DNA from: Achromobacter aloeverae | GTDB lineage: Bacteria > Pseudomonadota > Gammaproteobacteria > Burkholderiales > Burkholderiaceae_B | Reading direction: 5' to 3' | Assembly (NCBI RefSeq): GCF_004121055.1 | Contig: NZ_PYAL01000001.1 | Span: 1,116,001-1,180,000, forward strand | Length of the DNA: 64,000 nt | Notes under the pieces: model-generated | The model's database searches: none | What the model was told of the DNA's origin: nothing | The model's input: only the letters and a program-made list of their open reading frames with translations | Translations under genes and position numbers: made by a program | Shown here: piece after piece, positions 24,561 through 32,861 of the stretch | Layout of the letters: each line of letters begins with the position of its first letter | Position numbering within the stretch: the stretch's first letter is position 1

Positions 24561-25607
24561 TCAGGAACGCATGCCCGCGGGCGCCGGCACGATTTCGATC
24601 CAGCTTGGCATCCCGCCAGCCGGATGGCGTTCCAACAGGGCGAGTGCCCCCGTTGCGGAATCGATGGCGAACACGCTGACCCGGTTGCTCTTCTGTCCCG
24701 CGCACAGCAGGAACCGGCCATTCGGCGCGATGGCGAAGCCACGCGGATAGGCCTCGACCTCGAACGTGCCGGCGTGCGTCAACGCACCGCTTACAGGGTC
24801 GACACGGAACGCGGTGATGGCATCGGTCTTCCGTACGCTGGCATAGAGCAAGGCGCCGTCCGGCGTGAGATGGATATCCGCCCCCATCGCGCGTCCGGAA
24901 AAATCCGGCGGCACGAGCGATTCGTACTGCTGCTCCCGCAACGCGCCGGTCGCCCGGTCGACGCGGTAGGCAGCCACCGAGCCCGCATGCTCGTTGACGC
25001 AATACAGGATGTCCAGCGCCGGGTGGAAAACCAGGTGGCGCGGACCGGATCCCGGGCGCGTGGCGTAAGCCGCCGGCTGCGCCGGCGCCAACCGCCCCGA
25101 CACCTCGTCCAGCCGATAGACCAGTATCGCTTCCCCGTCGACCGACGTCGCGTAGACCCATCCCCCGTCGGGCGCCTCGACGATGCAATGCGCCTTGGGC
25201 GGCGTGGGCACTGTTTGCAGGCAAGGGAAATCGATGCGCCCATCCGCCTCGATGCGGTTGACGGTCAGCATTGCGCCGTCGTAGGAAGCGCCCAGCAGGA
25301 ATCGGCCGTCGCGGGTAGGGCCCAGGTAAGCCAGTGGCGCCGGCGCGTCGGCGGTCTGGAGCAGCCGCAACCGGCCAGAGCCGGCGTCCAGCGCAAAGGC
25401 GGACAACGGAAAGGGATCGATGCGGACCTGCGCATACAACACCTTGCCATCGCGCGACCAGGCCAGCGGAATGTTGCCGCGCGTGGGCGCGCCCGACCCC
25501 GGCACGTCGATCGTCTCAAGCAGTTCCAGGCGGCCGCTCTGGCCGTCCAGCAGGAACGCGTGGATCTCCCTGCTCTCCGACGAGGAAACATGGACGAGGA
25601 AAGACAT
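24561..25607 (-). CDS. Lactonase-family seven-bladed beta-propeller protein
   Basis: A 348-residue protein of the 6-phosphogluconolactonase/3-carboxy-cis,cis-muconate lactonizing enzyme propeller family (PF10282). Repeated blade motifs are visible: GRFLLGASYDGAMLTVNRIEADG, GWVYATSVDGEAILVYRLDEVSGRL, HPALDILYCVNEHAGSVAAYRVDRATG, DGALLYASVRKTDAITAFRVDPVSG and NGRFLLCAGQKSNRVSVFAIDSATG. It may open a sugar-acid or muconate-type lactone, or be an uncatalytic propeller. No signal peptide. Its start is two bases after the acyl-CoA synthetase stop, so translation is coupled. Confidence 0.87.
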   Translation of the reverse strand: MSFLVHVSSSESREIHAFLLDGQSGRLELLETIDVPGSGAPTRGNIPLAWSRDGKVLYAQVRIDPFPLSAFALDAGSGRLRLLQTADAPAPLAYLGPTRDGRFLLGASYDGAMLTVNRIEADGRIDFPCLQTVPTPPKAHCIVEAPDGGWVYATSVDGEAILVYRLDEVSGRLAPAQPAAYATRPGSGPRHLVFHPALDILYCVNEHAGSVAAYRVDRATGALREQQYESLVPPDFSGRAMGADIHLTPDGALLYASVRKTDAITAFRVDPVSGALTHAGTFEVEAYPRGFAIAPNGRFLLCAGQKSNRVSVFAIDSATGALALLERHPAGGMPSWIEIVPAPAGMRS

Positions 25608-25609
25608 GG

Positions 25610-27763
25610 CTAGCCCCCCGATGCGGCCGCCAGCACGGCGACACCATCGGCGGCGCGCACGCCCTGGCCCCGCGGCAGCACGAATATCGGATTGATCTCG
25701 GCCTCGACCAGGCGCTCGCCGAGCCGCGCCGTCATCCGCGAGAACGCCACGATGGCGTCGACCAGCGCGGCCACGTCAGCCTTTGGGCGCCCGCGGTAAC
25801 CATCCAGCAGCGGCCATGTCTTCAACTCGCGCACCATGTCCAGCGCCTCCTCGCGGCTCAGGCCCGCTACACCGGCGGGAAGCAGGCGCATGGCGGTGTC
25901 CTTGAACAGTTCGGCGGTGATACCGCCCATGCCCAGCAGGATCGCCGTGCCCAAGGGATCGCGATGCATGCCCAGGATCAGCTCCGTGCCGCCGGCCACC
26001 ATTTCCTGCACGAGAAAGCGTTGCTGCACGATGCCGGTCCTGTCCCGCACCTCCGCCTGCATGGCCGTGAGGCGCGCGCCTACCTGCTCGGGCGCGAGGT
26101 TGACCGCAACGCCGCCGACATCGCTCTTGTGCGTGATTTCTCCAGTCAGGATCTTGAGCACGACGCGGCCGCCGAACGATTGCGCGGCGCGCTCCGCCTC
26201 GGCGGCCGTCAGCACCACGGTTTCGCGCGCGCAGGGCACGCCGAAGCGCGCGAACAGCTGCTTGGCCTGCGCCTCATCCAGCGAGCCCGCCGGAATTTCC
26301 GCCACATCCTCGGCTACATCGACGGAAGCCGCCGGCGCTGCTGGCGCCGGCGCCTGCCAGCGTGCGTGGCGCAGCATGCCGTCCAGCGCGACGGTGCAGC
26401 TCTCGGCCGCCGCGAAGGCGGGCACGCCACGTTGCGTCAGCAAGGCCGCGACGGCCGGTGCGTGCGGGCTGACATAGGCGATCACCGGCTTGTCGCTTTC
26501 GGGCAGGCAATCCTGGATCGCGCCCGCCATCAGCTCGGGCATCGCAAGACTGGAGGAGCCGACGATGATGGTGAGGGCATCGTAGCTCGGGCTTTCCAGC
26601 AAGGCACGGATGGCGCCGCGCAGCAGATCGGGTTGCAGGCCGGCCAGCGTCACGTCGATCGGGTTGCGGTCCAGCGCGGCGTGGTCGCCGGTCTGCAAGG
26701 CGCGCAGCCGCGCGGCGGTCTCGGGATCCGGCGCCGGCGTGTCGAAACCCGAGACGCCCAGGCTGTCGGAGACCAGCGTGCCCGCGCCGCCGGTCGATGT
26801 CAGGATCGCGACCCGGTTGCCACGCAGGACGCGGCCCGTCGCCAACGCGGCCGGGATATCGAGCAGGTCGCCGAACGCCTGGGCCCGGATGACGCCTGTC
26901 TGCCGGAACAGCGCGTCATACATGCGGTCGGCGCCGGCCAGCGCGCCGGTGTGCGATACGGCCGCCTTCGCGCCCGCTTCCGAACGGCCGATCTTGAACG
27001 CCACCACCGGCTTGCCGGCGCGCGCGGCCTTCAGCGCCGCCGCGCGGAATTTTTCCGGATTGCGCACGCTCTCCACGTAGAGCGCGATGACGCGGGTAGC
27101 GTCATCGTCGGCCAGGTAGTCGATGAAATCGGCCAGTTCCAGGTCGACTTCGTTGCTGGTCGAAATCAGCTTGGACAGGCCTATGCCTCGCGCCGCCGCG
27201 CGCGACAGCAAGGCGCCGAGGATGCCGCCGCTCTGGGACACCACGCCGATGGCCCCGGTCGGGAAATGCTCCATTTCCAGCGCGCCGCTGGCCGACAGCA
27301 CGATATCGTCGGTCAGGTTGACCAGGCCGATGGTGTTGGGACCCAGCAGTCGCATGGCGCCGGCGGCCTCGATGAGCTGGGCCTGCCGGCGGGCGCCTTC
27401 CGCGCCGGTTTCGGTATAGCCGCTGGCCAGCACGATCGCCGCCGCCGCGCCCTGCTGCGCGAGCTCGCGCACGGCCTGGTGGGCGCGTTCGGCGCCCACC
27501 AGCACGATGCCGACGTCGGGCACCGCGGGCAGCGACGCGATGTCGGGATAACAAGGCAGGCCCTCGATGCTGTCGACTCGCGGGTTGACGGGGTAGATGT
27601 CGCCCGTGTAGCCGTGCTTGCGCAGGTAGGCCACGGGCCGGCCGGCCGTCTTCCTGCCATCGGCGGAAGCGCCGATGACGGCCACGCTGCGCGGCTTGAG
27701 GAGGCGGGAAATGGCGTCGGCGGTATTGCCGGGAACACCCTTATGCTGGGAATTCGGAAGCAT
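25610..27763 (-). CDS. Acetate-CoA ligase (ADP-forming) family protein
   Basis: A 717-residue NDP-forming acyl-CoA synthetase with alpha and beta parts fused. The N-terminal CoA-binding domain starts with PRSVAVIGASADGRKTAGRP (residues 25-43). The succinyl-CoA-ligase-like domains contain SQSGGILGALLSRAAARGIG and the phosphohistidine loop AAVSHTGALAGAD (His271). A C-terminal ATP-grasp domain starts near SLDEAQAKQLFARFGVPCARE. It makes an acyl-CoA from a free acid with ATP to ADP. First gene of a minus-strand operon ending in the cupin-rubredoxin gene, divergent from iclR across the palindrome. No acetyltransferase domain is fused. Confidence 0.92.
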   Translation of the reverse strand: MLPNSQHKGVPGNTADAISRLLKPRSVAVIGASADGRKTAGRPVAYLRKHGYTGDIYPVNPRVDSIEGLPCYPDIASLPAVPDVGIVLVGAERAHQAVRELAQQGAAAAIVLASGYTETGAEGARRQAQLIEAAGAMRLLGPNTIGLVNLTDDIVLSASGALEMEHFPTGAIGVVSQSGGILGALLSRAAARGIGLSKLISTSNEVDLELADFIDYLADDDATRVIALYVESVRNPEKFRAAALKAARAGKPVVAFKIGRSEAGAKAAVSHTGALAGADRMYDALFRQTGVIRAQAFGDLLDIPAALATGRVLRGNRVAILTSTGGAGTLVSDSLGVSGFDTPAPDPETAARLRALQTGDHAALDRNPIDVTLAGLQPDLLRGAIRALLESPSYDALTIIVGSSSLAMPELMAGAIQDCLPESDKPVIAYVSPHAPAVAALLTQRGVPAFAAAESCTVALDGMLRHARWQAPAPAAPAASVDVAEDVAEIPAGSLDEAQAKQLFARFGVPCARETVVLTAAEAERAAQSFGGRVVLKILTGEITHKSDVGGVAVNLAPEQVGARLTAMQAEVRDRTGIVQQRFLVQEMVAGGTELILGMHRDPLGTAILLGMGGITAELFKDTAMRLLPAGVAGLSREEALDMVRELKTWPLLDGYRGRPKADVAALVDAIVAFSRMTARLGERLVEAEINPIFVLPRGQGVRAADGVAVLAAASGG

Positions 27764-27924
27764 GTCTCGTGTTTCCTTGAGTCGACCTGGCCCATGGCCA
27801 TGGCTGGGGGCGATGGCTATGGCTGCAGCGCCCGTCCGTGGACGACTTGCGCCAGCGCATCCTTGCCTTTTGCACGCTAGTGTAGGTTCCGGGCCCTCGA
27901 TATGTACCCCTTATGCCCCTCTAG

Positions 27925-27943
27925 ATTTCCATTCAATGGAAAT
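27925..27943. promoter_or_regulatory. Putative IclR operator, copy 2
   Basis: ATTTCCATTCAATGGAAAT, perfect 8-bp arms with a TCA centre, lying between the divergent acyl-CoA synthetase gene and iclR, 39 bp before the iclR start. It matches the copy at 19537-19555 at 18 of 19 positions. Confidence 0.78.
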
Positions 27944-27981
27944 GATGCTACGCTGCCCCGTCCTCTCCGCCAGGTCCCGCC

Positions 27982-28782
27982 ATGCCCTCCGCCTCGCCCC
28001 GAACGCCACGCCGCCAGCATCACGAAGACCCCGTCCTGAATCGGTCGCTGGTGCGCGGCGTGGAAATCCTGCGCGCATTCCGGCCTGGCGCGGACCAGCT
28101 GGGCAATGGAGAAATCGCCGAGCGCACGGGTCTTTCGCGCGCCACGGTCAGCCGCCTGACCCAGACCCTGGTCGAATGCGGGCTGCTGGAGCATGACCGG
28201 AGCCGGCGCTCCTACCGCCTGGCCACGCCGGTGCTGAGCCTTGCGCACGCGATGCGCGGAGGATCGCCGGTGCTGGCGGCGGTCGCGCCATTGATGCGGG
28301 CGCTGGCGGAGAAGCTGCGCATCAACGTCGGGCTGGCCACTGCCGACCGCGACGAAATGGTCTACCTGGAGTCGTTCCGCTTCAACCGCAAGGTGGCGTT
28401 GCGCAGCGTGGTGGCGGGGCAGCGGGTGCCGATGGAACTCACCTCGCTGGGCCGCGCCTATCTCGCGGCGGCGGACAGCGCGCAGCGGCGAACGCTGCTG
28501 GCCCATCTGCGGCAGCGGCGCGGCGCCGACTGGCCGCTCCTGCGCAAGGCGCTGGAGGATGCCCGGCTCAGTGTCGACGCCAAAGGCTATTGCGCGGCCT
28601 CGTGGCAGCCGGAGGTCGTCGCCATCGCGACGCCGCTGGCCCTGCCAGACCGGCCGATCTACGTGCTCAACGTAAGCGTCAGGACCACGGCAGGCATCGC
28701 GGAAACGGAGCGGCAGTTGAGCGGGCCGCTGCTCGCCCTGCGCGAGGACGCGAAGGCCGCGCTGCTGGCCGCCGACCCCTGA
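27982..28782 (+). CDS. IclR-family transcriptional regulator
   Basis: A 266-residue IclR regulator of normal length. The winged HTH is LGNGEIAERTGLSRATVSRLTQTLVECGLLEHDRSRRSYRL (about residues 36-76, here split by eye). The effector domain follows from about 90, with VGLATADRDEMVYLESFRFN and VPMELTSLGRAYLAA, the latter lining the ligand pocket in the family. The N-terminus is basic and disordered. It almost certainly binds the palindrome at 27925-27943 and so controls itself, the acyl-CoA synthetase operon and, through the second palindrome, the MmgE/PrpD-Bug operon. Confidence 0.92.
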   Translation: MPSASPRTPRRQHHEDPVLNRSLVRGVEILRAFRPGADQLGNGEIAERTGLSRATVSRLTQTLVECGLLEHDRSRRSYRLATPVLSLAHAMRGGSPVLAAVAPLMRALAEKLRINVGLATADRDEMVYLESFRFNRKVALRSVVAGQRVPMELTSLGRAYLAAADSAQRRTLLAHLRQRRGADWPLLRKALEDARLSVDAKGYCAASWQPEVVAIATPLALPDRPIYVLNVSVRTTAGIAETERQLSGPLLALREDAKAALLAADP

Positions 28783-28868
28783 CGCGCGCACGGCAGTCAA
28801 GGGCCAAGGTCCCGCGCGGAGATATGATGGCGGCTTACCCTCCTGAACCAACGACCCGGGGACGCACC

Positions 28869-29138
28869 ATGGAACCCATAACCGTCGAAGCGCTCAACGG
28901 CAAACTCGCGGCGCAGTCCGCGCTGCTCTCCGCGCTGATACGCGTGCTGCCGCTGGATGCGCTGGGTGCGCTGGAAGCGGAGTTGACGCGCGATCTTGCG
29001 CAGGCGCAAGCCGGCCCGGCGCTGCCGCCAGCGGCGCTGGAAGCCTACGGCAAGGCGGCCGAGGCCCACCTCGCGGCCGTGCGCGAGGCCTCCACGAAAA
29101 AAGCGTGGCAGGCGCCGTCCACCAACGGAGCGGGCTGA
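28869..29138 (+). CDS. Small hypothetical protein, 89 residues
   Basis: Not recognised. A soluble, alanine-rich and mostly helical protein (MEPITVEALNGKLAAQSALL onwards) with no signal peptide, cysteine or membrane segment. It is in the same direction as iclR, 86 bp after it. No strong Shine-Dalgarno is seen. The amphipathic heptad-like pattern in the first half suggests a coiled coil or dimer. Reality of the gene rests on its codon pattern and a clean start only. Confidence 0.5.
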   Translation: MEPITVEALNGKLAAQSALLSALIRVLPLDALGALEAELTRDLAQAQAGPALPPAALEAYGKAAEAHLAAVREASTKKAWQAPSTNGAG

Positions 29139-29232
29139 CCGCCGGCAAGGCCATGGCCGCCATGGCGGCCATGGCGAACAGCCGCGACAGCGGCGCGCTG
29201 GCCCTCGGCCAGGACGACAGGCGGCGCTCCCC

Positions 29233-30216
29233 TCAATCCAGCGTCACGCCGGCATCCTTGACCACCTTGGCCCAACGCGCGATCTCGCTGTCGACGAAGG
29301 CGCCGAATGCAGGCCCGCTCAGGTCCGGTATGTCGGAACCGTTGCTGGCCCACTGCTCCTTCAGCTTGGGCGTCTCCAACGCCACCTTCACTTCCCGGAT
29401 CATGCGGTCTATGGCCGGCTGCGGGGTGCCCCGGGGCGCCCACAGGGCATACCAGGTCGAGACCTCGAAATGCGGCACGCCCGCCTCGGCCGCGGTGGGA
29501 ATATCGGGGAAGCTGGGCGAGCGCCGCGCCGCCGCGACTGCCAGCGGCTTGATGGTGCCGGCGCGGATCTGCTGGGCCGAAGACCCCAAGCCGTCGAACG
29601 CCAGGTCCACCTGCCCGCCCATCAGCGCGGACATCATGGGGCCGGCGCCCTGGTAAGGCACGTCCACGAGCTGGATACCGGTCTGCATGGAGAACAGCTC
29701 GCCGGCCAGGTGGTGCGTGCTGCCCTTGCCCGCCGTCCCGTAGTTGATCTGCCCAGGGCGCGCCTTGGCGTACGCGATCAGCTCCGCCAGCGACTTGACG
29801 GGCAGCTTGCCGGTGTTGACCACCACCACCTGCGGCGGCTGCGCCAGCAAGGCCACCGGCACGAAGTCCTTCTGGATATCGTAGCTGAGCTGCTTGTACA
29901 GGGATGGCGCCAGGGCATGGTGCGCGCCGCCCATGAAGAAGGTGTATCCGTCGGGCTTGGCCTTGGCCGCCACGCCCGCGCCCACGGTGCCGCCGGCGCC
30001 TCCCTTGTTGTCGATGACCACGGCGTGGCCCAGCTGCTGCGTCAGTTGCGCGGACAGGGGCCGCGCAAAGGTATCGGTTCCGCCGCCCGCCGGGAACGGC
30101 ACGATGATGGTGACCGGACGTTCAGGCCAGTCCGCCCGCGCGGGCGTGGCCCAGGCCAGGGCCGTGACGTTGGCGGCCATGACGGCGCATGCCGCGATGC
30201 TGTGTCGAAGCTTCAT
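29233..30216 (-). CDS. Bug-family periplasmic receptor, malonate operon
   Basis: A 327-residue tripartite-tricarboxylate receptor. The signal peptide spans residues 1-28 (ending TPARA), then DWPERPVTIIVPFPAGGGTDTFARPLS, VVIDNKGGAGGTVGAGVAAKAKPDGYT and VDVPYQGAGPMMSALMGGQVDLAF. It is 225 bp downstream of matB on the same strand and in the place usually taken by the malonate carrier gene matC, so malonate or a related dicarboxylate is the suggested ligand (inference). The gap may hold its own promoter. Confidence 0.9.
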   Translation of the reverse strand: MKLRHSIAACAVMAANVTALAWATPARADWPERPVTIIVPFPAGGGTDTFARPLSAQLTQQLGHAVVIDNKGGAGGTVGAGVAAKAKPDGYTFFMGGAHHALAPSLYKQLSYDIQKDFVPVALLAQPPQVVVVNTGKLPVKSLAELIAYAKARPGQINYGTAGKGSTHHLAGELFSMQTGIQLVDVPYQGAGPMMSALMGGQVDLAFDGLGSSAQQIRAGTIKPLAVAAARRSPSFPDIPTAAEAGVPHFEVSTWYALWAPRGTPQPAIDRMIREVKVALETPKLKEQWASNGSDIPDLSGPAFGAFVDSEIARWAKVVKDAGVTLD

Positions 30217-30440
30217 GTCTCTCCTCCCGATGCTGCGCAGGATGGGCCGGGCCCATCGGTTATGACGGCGCCACGCGGGCCGTCGTTTTTACTGTTCTTA
30301 CGCAAACCACCCTGACGATCTCGTTCTGGCGGCACCTCCTGTCCATTGCCTGCATTGAAACGCCCGGCAGGCGCGCGGCCGGCCGGGCTCGATCGATGAA
30401 ACTGCCGCCCGCGTCGGCGGACGACGGATCGTGCCGACGC

Positions 30441-31982
30441 CTACCCTTGCCCGTAGGTTTCGCGCAGCACGTTCTTCTGCACCTTGCCCATGGTATTGCG
30501 GGGCAGCTGGTCGGCGACGTGGATGCGCTTCGGAACCTTGAAATTGGCGATGCGGGTCTTCAGTTCATTCTGCATGGCGGCCGGGTCCACGCTGGCCCCG
30601 GCGCGCGGCACCACCACCGCCACCACGGCTTCGCCGAAGTCCGCATGCGGCACGCCGATGACGGCCGACTCCGCCACCCCGGGCATCTCGTCGATGATGG
30701 TCTCGATTTCCTTGGGATAGACGTTGAAGCCGCCGGAGATGATCAGGTCCTTGCTGCGCCCCACGATGGACAGGTAGTCGACAGGGATCGGATGCCCGCC
30801 CGCCTCGCCGCCCCAGCGCCCGACATCGCCCGTCTTGAACCAGCCGTCGTCGGTAAACTCCTCGCGCGTCTTCTCCGGCATGCGCCAGTAGCCCGAGAAC
30901 ACATTGGGACCGCGCACCTGCACATTGCCGATCTCTCCCGGCGGCAAGGCCACGCCCTTGTCATTGACCACCCGCACGTCCACGCCCGGCAGGGCCGGCC
31001 CCACCGTGCCGCCCACGCGCGGTCCCAGCACCGCATCGTAGGGATTGGACGTCAGCATCACGGTTTCGCTCATGCCGTAGCGCTCCAGGATGGTATGGCC
31101 CGTGCGCGATTGGAACTCGTTGAATGTCTCGGTGAGCAGCGGCGCCGAGCCGCTGATGAACAGCCGCATGCGGGCGCAGGTCTCGCGCGTGAAGCGCGGG
31201 TCCGCCAACAACCGCACGTAGTACGTCGGCACGCCCATCATCACCGTGCTCTCGGGCAGGTAGCGCAGCGCCTGCTCGATGTCCAGCTTGGGCAGCCAGA
31301 TCATCTTCGCGCCCGCCAGCAAGGCCCCGTGCGACGCCACGAACAAGCCGTGCACATGGAAGATGGGCAGCATGTGCAGCAGCACATCGTCGCTGCGCCA
31401 GCCCCAGTAGTCGTTGAGCACGCGGGCGTTCGCCGCCAGGTTGCCGTGCGACAGCATGGCGCCCTTGCTGCGCCCGGTGGTGCCGGACGTATACAGGATG
31501 GCGGCCAGGTCATCGGCGTCGCGCTGCACGGTACGGAAGGTCTGGGGCTGGGTTGCCGCGGCCTGCAGCAGCGTGCCGGTGCGGTCGTCGTCCAGCGTGA
31601 AGACGTGCGCGGTGCCGGACTTCCCGGCCAGCCGGCGCACCCAGCCCTCGTTGGCGCTGGAGCACACCACCACGGCCGGTTCGGCATTGCCCAGGAAATA
31701 CTCGATTTCCGCTTCGCGGTAGGCGGTATTCAGCGGCAGATAGACCAGGCCGGCACGCAAGGTGGCCAGGTAGAGCAACAGCGCCTCGGGCGATTTCTCC
31801 ACTTGCACCGCCACACGGGCATCCCTGGGCAGGTCCAGCGATTTCAGCAGGTTGGCCAGGCATGCGCTGGCGCGGTCCATGTCGTCCCAGGTGTAGCGCA
31901 GCGTTGGCGTCTCCAGGGCTACCTGGCTGCGGTCTTGCGGAAAGCCCGCTACCAGCACGGCATACAGATTGGCATTACTCAC
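30441..31982 (-). CDS. matB: Malonyl-CoA synthetase (malonate-CoA ligase)
   Basis: A 513-residue AMP-forming ligase that makes malonyl-CoA from malonate, ATP and CoA. P-loop YTSGTTGRSKG is at residues 164-174; MLPIFHVHGLFVA, a stretch typical of MatB, follows near 205; the adenylate motif is RYGMSET and the hinge/C-terminal lysine region ends PRNTMGKVQKNVLRETYG. The match to MatB is strengthened by the malonyl-CoA decarboxylase gene in the same operon. It starts five bases after the enoyl-CoA hydratase stop. Confidence 0.92.
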   Translation of the reverse strand: MSNANLYAVLVAGFPQDRSQVALETPTLRYTWDDMDRASACLANLLKSLDLPRDARVAVQVEKSPEALLLYLATLRAGLVYLPLNTAYREAEIEYFLGNAEPAVVVCSSANEGWVRRLAGKSGTAHVFTLDDDRTGTLLQAAATQPQTFRTVQRDADDLAAILYTSGTTGRSKGAMLSHGNLAANARVLNDYWGWRSDDVLLHMLPIFHVHGLFVASHGALLAGAKMIWLPKLDIEQALRYLPESTVMMGVPTYYVRLLADPRFTRETCARMRLFISGSAPLLTETFNEFQSRTGHTILERYGMSETVMLTSNPYDAVLGPRVGGTVGPALPGVDVRVVNDKGVALPPGEIGNVQVRGPNVFSGYWRMPEKTREEFTDDGWFKTGDVGRWGGEAGGHPIPVDYLSIVGRSKDLIISGGFNVYPKEIETIIDEMPGVAESAVIGVPHADFGEAVVAVVVPRAGASVDPAAMQNELKTRIANFKVPKRIHVADQLPRNTMGKVQKNVLRETYGQG

Positions 31983-31987
31983 CGTCT

Positions 31988-32848
31988 TCAGTCTCCGGAA
32001 AAGGTCGGTTCTTCGCCTGCCAGGAAGGCTCGCACGCCCTCCTGGTGATCATGGCTGTCAGCGTAGGAAAAAAAGCCAGGATATTCTTCGTCTTCCAGGG
32101 GATCGTCGCGCTCCAGCCGGCGCAAGGTCCGCTTGTTGATGCGTGCCGCCAGCGGCGCGCCGCGCAGGATGCGGCGGACGCATTCATGGATTTCCCCGGC
32201 CAGCGCCCCATCGGGCACCACGCGCGTGAGCAAACCCTTGGCGCTGGCCTCCTCGGCATCCAGGATGCGCCCTTCCAGCAGCAGCTCCAGCGTCGCCGCG
32301 CGCCCGACCAGGGCCAGCAGGCCCTGCATTTCATCCGGCGCCATGGGAAATCCCAGCCGGTTGATGGGCACGCCGAAGCGCGCCGACGCGGCGGCGATGC
32401 GCAGATCGCACTGGCTGGCGATCTCCAATCCGCCGCCCACGCAGACGCCTTCGATGCTCGCCACCACCGGATGCGGGCAATCGGCGATCGCGCGCAAGGC
32501 GGGCGCCAGGGTGTTGCGGTGGTAATGCTGCACCGCGGCGAGGTCGCGCCGTTCGCGCGGGAATTCGCGGATGTCGGCGCCCGCGGCGAAATTCCCGCCG
32601 GCCCCGGCGACCACGACGCAGCGCACCGACAGGTCGGCTGACAAGGCCGCGAAGGTCTGCGCCAGTTGCCGCCACATGGCGACCGTGATGGCGTTCATGC
32701 GTCCGGGATGGTCCAGCGTCACGAAGACCAGGCCGCCTTCGCGCCGGTACCGCACCTGGCCGGAAACGGCCCGCGGCGCCGCGGGACGGTCCCCGGACGG
32801 AGCGGTCGTGGGATCCAGGGGCGAATCCAGGGGCGGATCTAGGGGCAT
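31988..32848 (-). CDS. Enoyl-CoA hydratase/isomerase family protein within the malonate operon
   Basis: A 286-residue crotonase-fold protein. Oxyanion-hole segments are AGAGGNFAAGADIREFPRE and SIEGVCVGGGLEIASQCDLRIAAASARFGVPINRLGF; the LVFVTLDHPGRMNAITVAMW start is typical. Around 20 residues of proline/aspartate-rich leader precede the fold (MPLDPPLDSPLDPTTAPSGD). It is not needed in the basic malonate route, so its presence between matA and matB suggests either a wider substrate range (substituted malonates) or a side activity. Gap to matA is 13 bp. Confidence 0.88.
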   Translation of the reverse strand: MPLDPPLDSPLDPTTAPSGDRPAAPRAVSGQVRYRREGGLVFVTLDHPGRMNAITVAMWRQLAQTFAALSADLSVRCVVVAGAGGNFAAGADIREFPRERRDLAAVQHYHRNTLAPALRAIADCPHPVVASIEGVCVGGGLEIASQCDLRIAAASARFGVPINRLGFPMAPDEMQGLLALVGRAATLELLLEGRILDAEEASAKGLLTRVVPDGALAGEIHECVRRILRGAPLAARINKRTLRRLERDDPLEDEEYPGFFSYADSHDHQEGVRAFLAGEEPTFSGD

Positions 32849-32861
32849 TGGGTCTCCTCGA

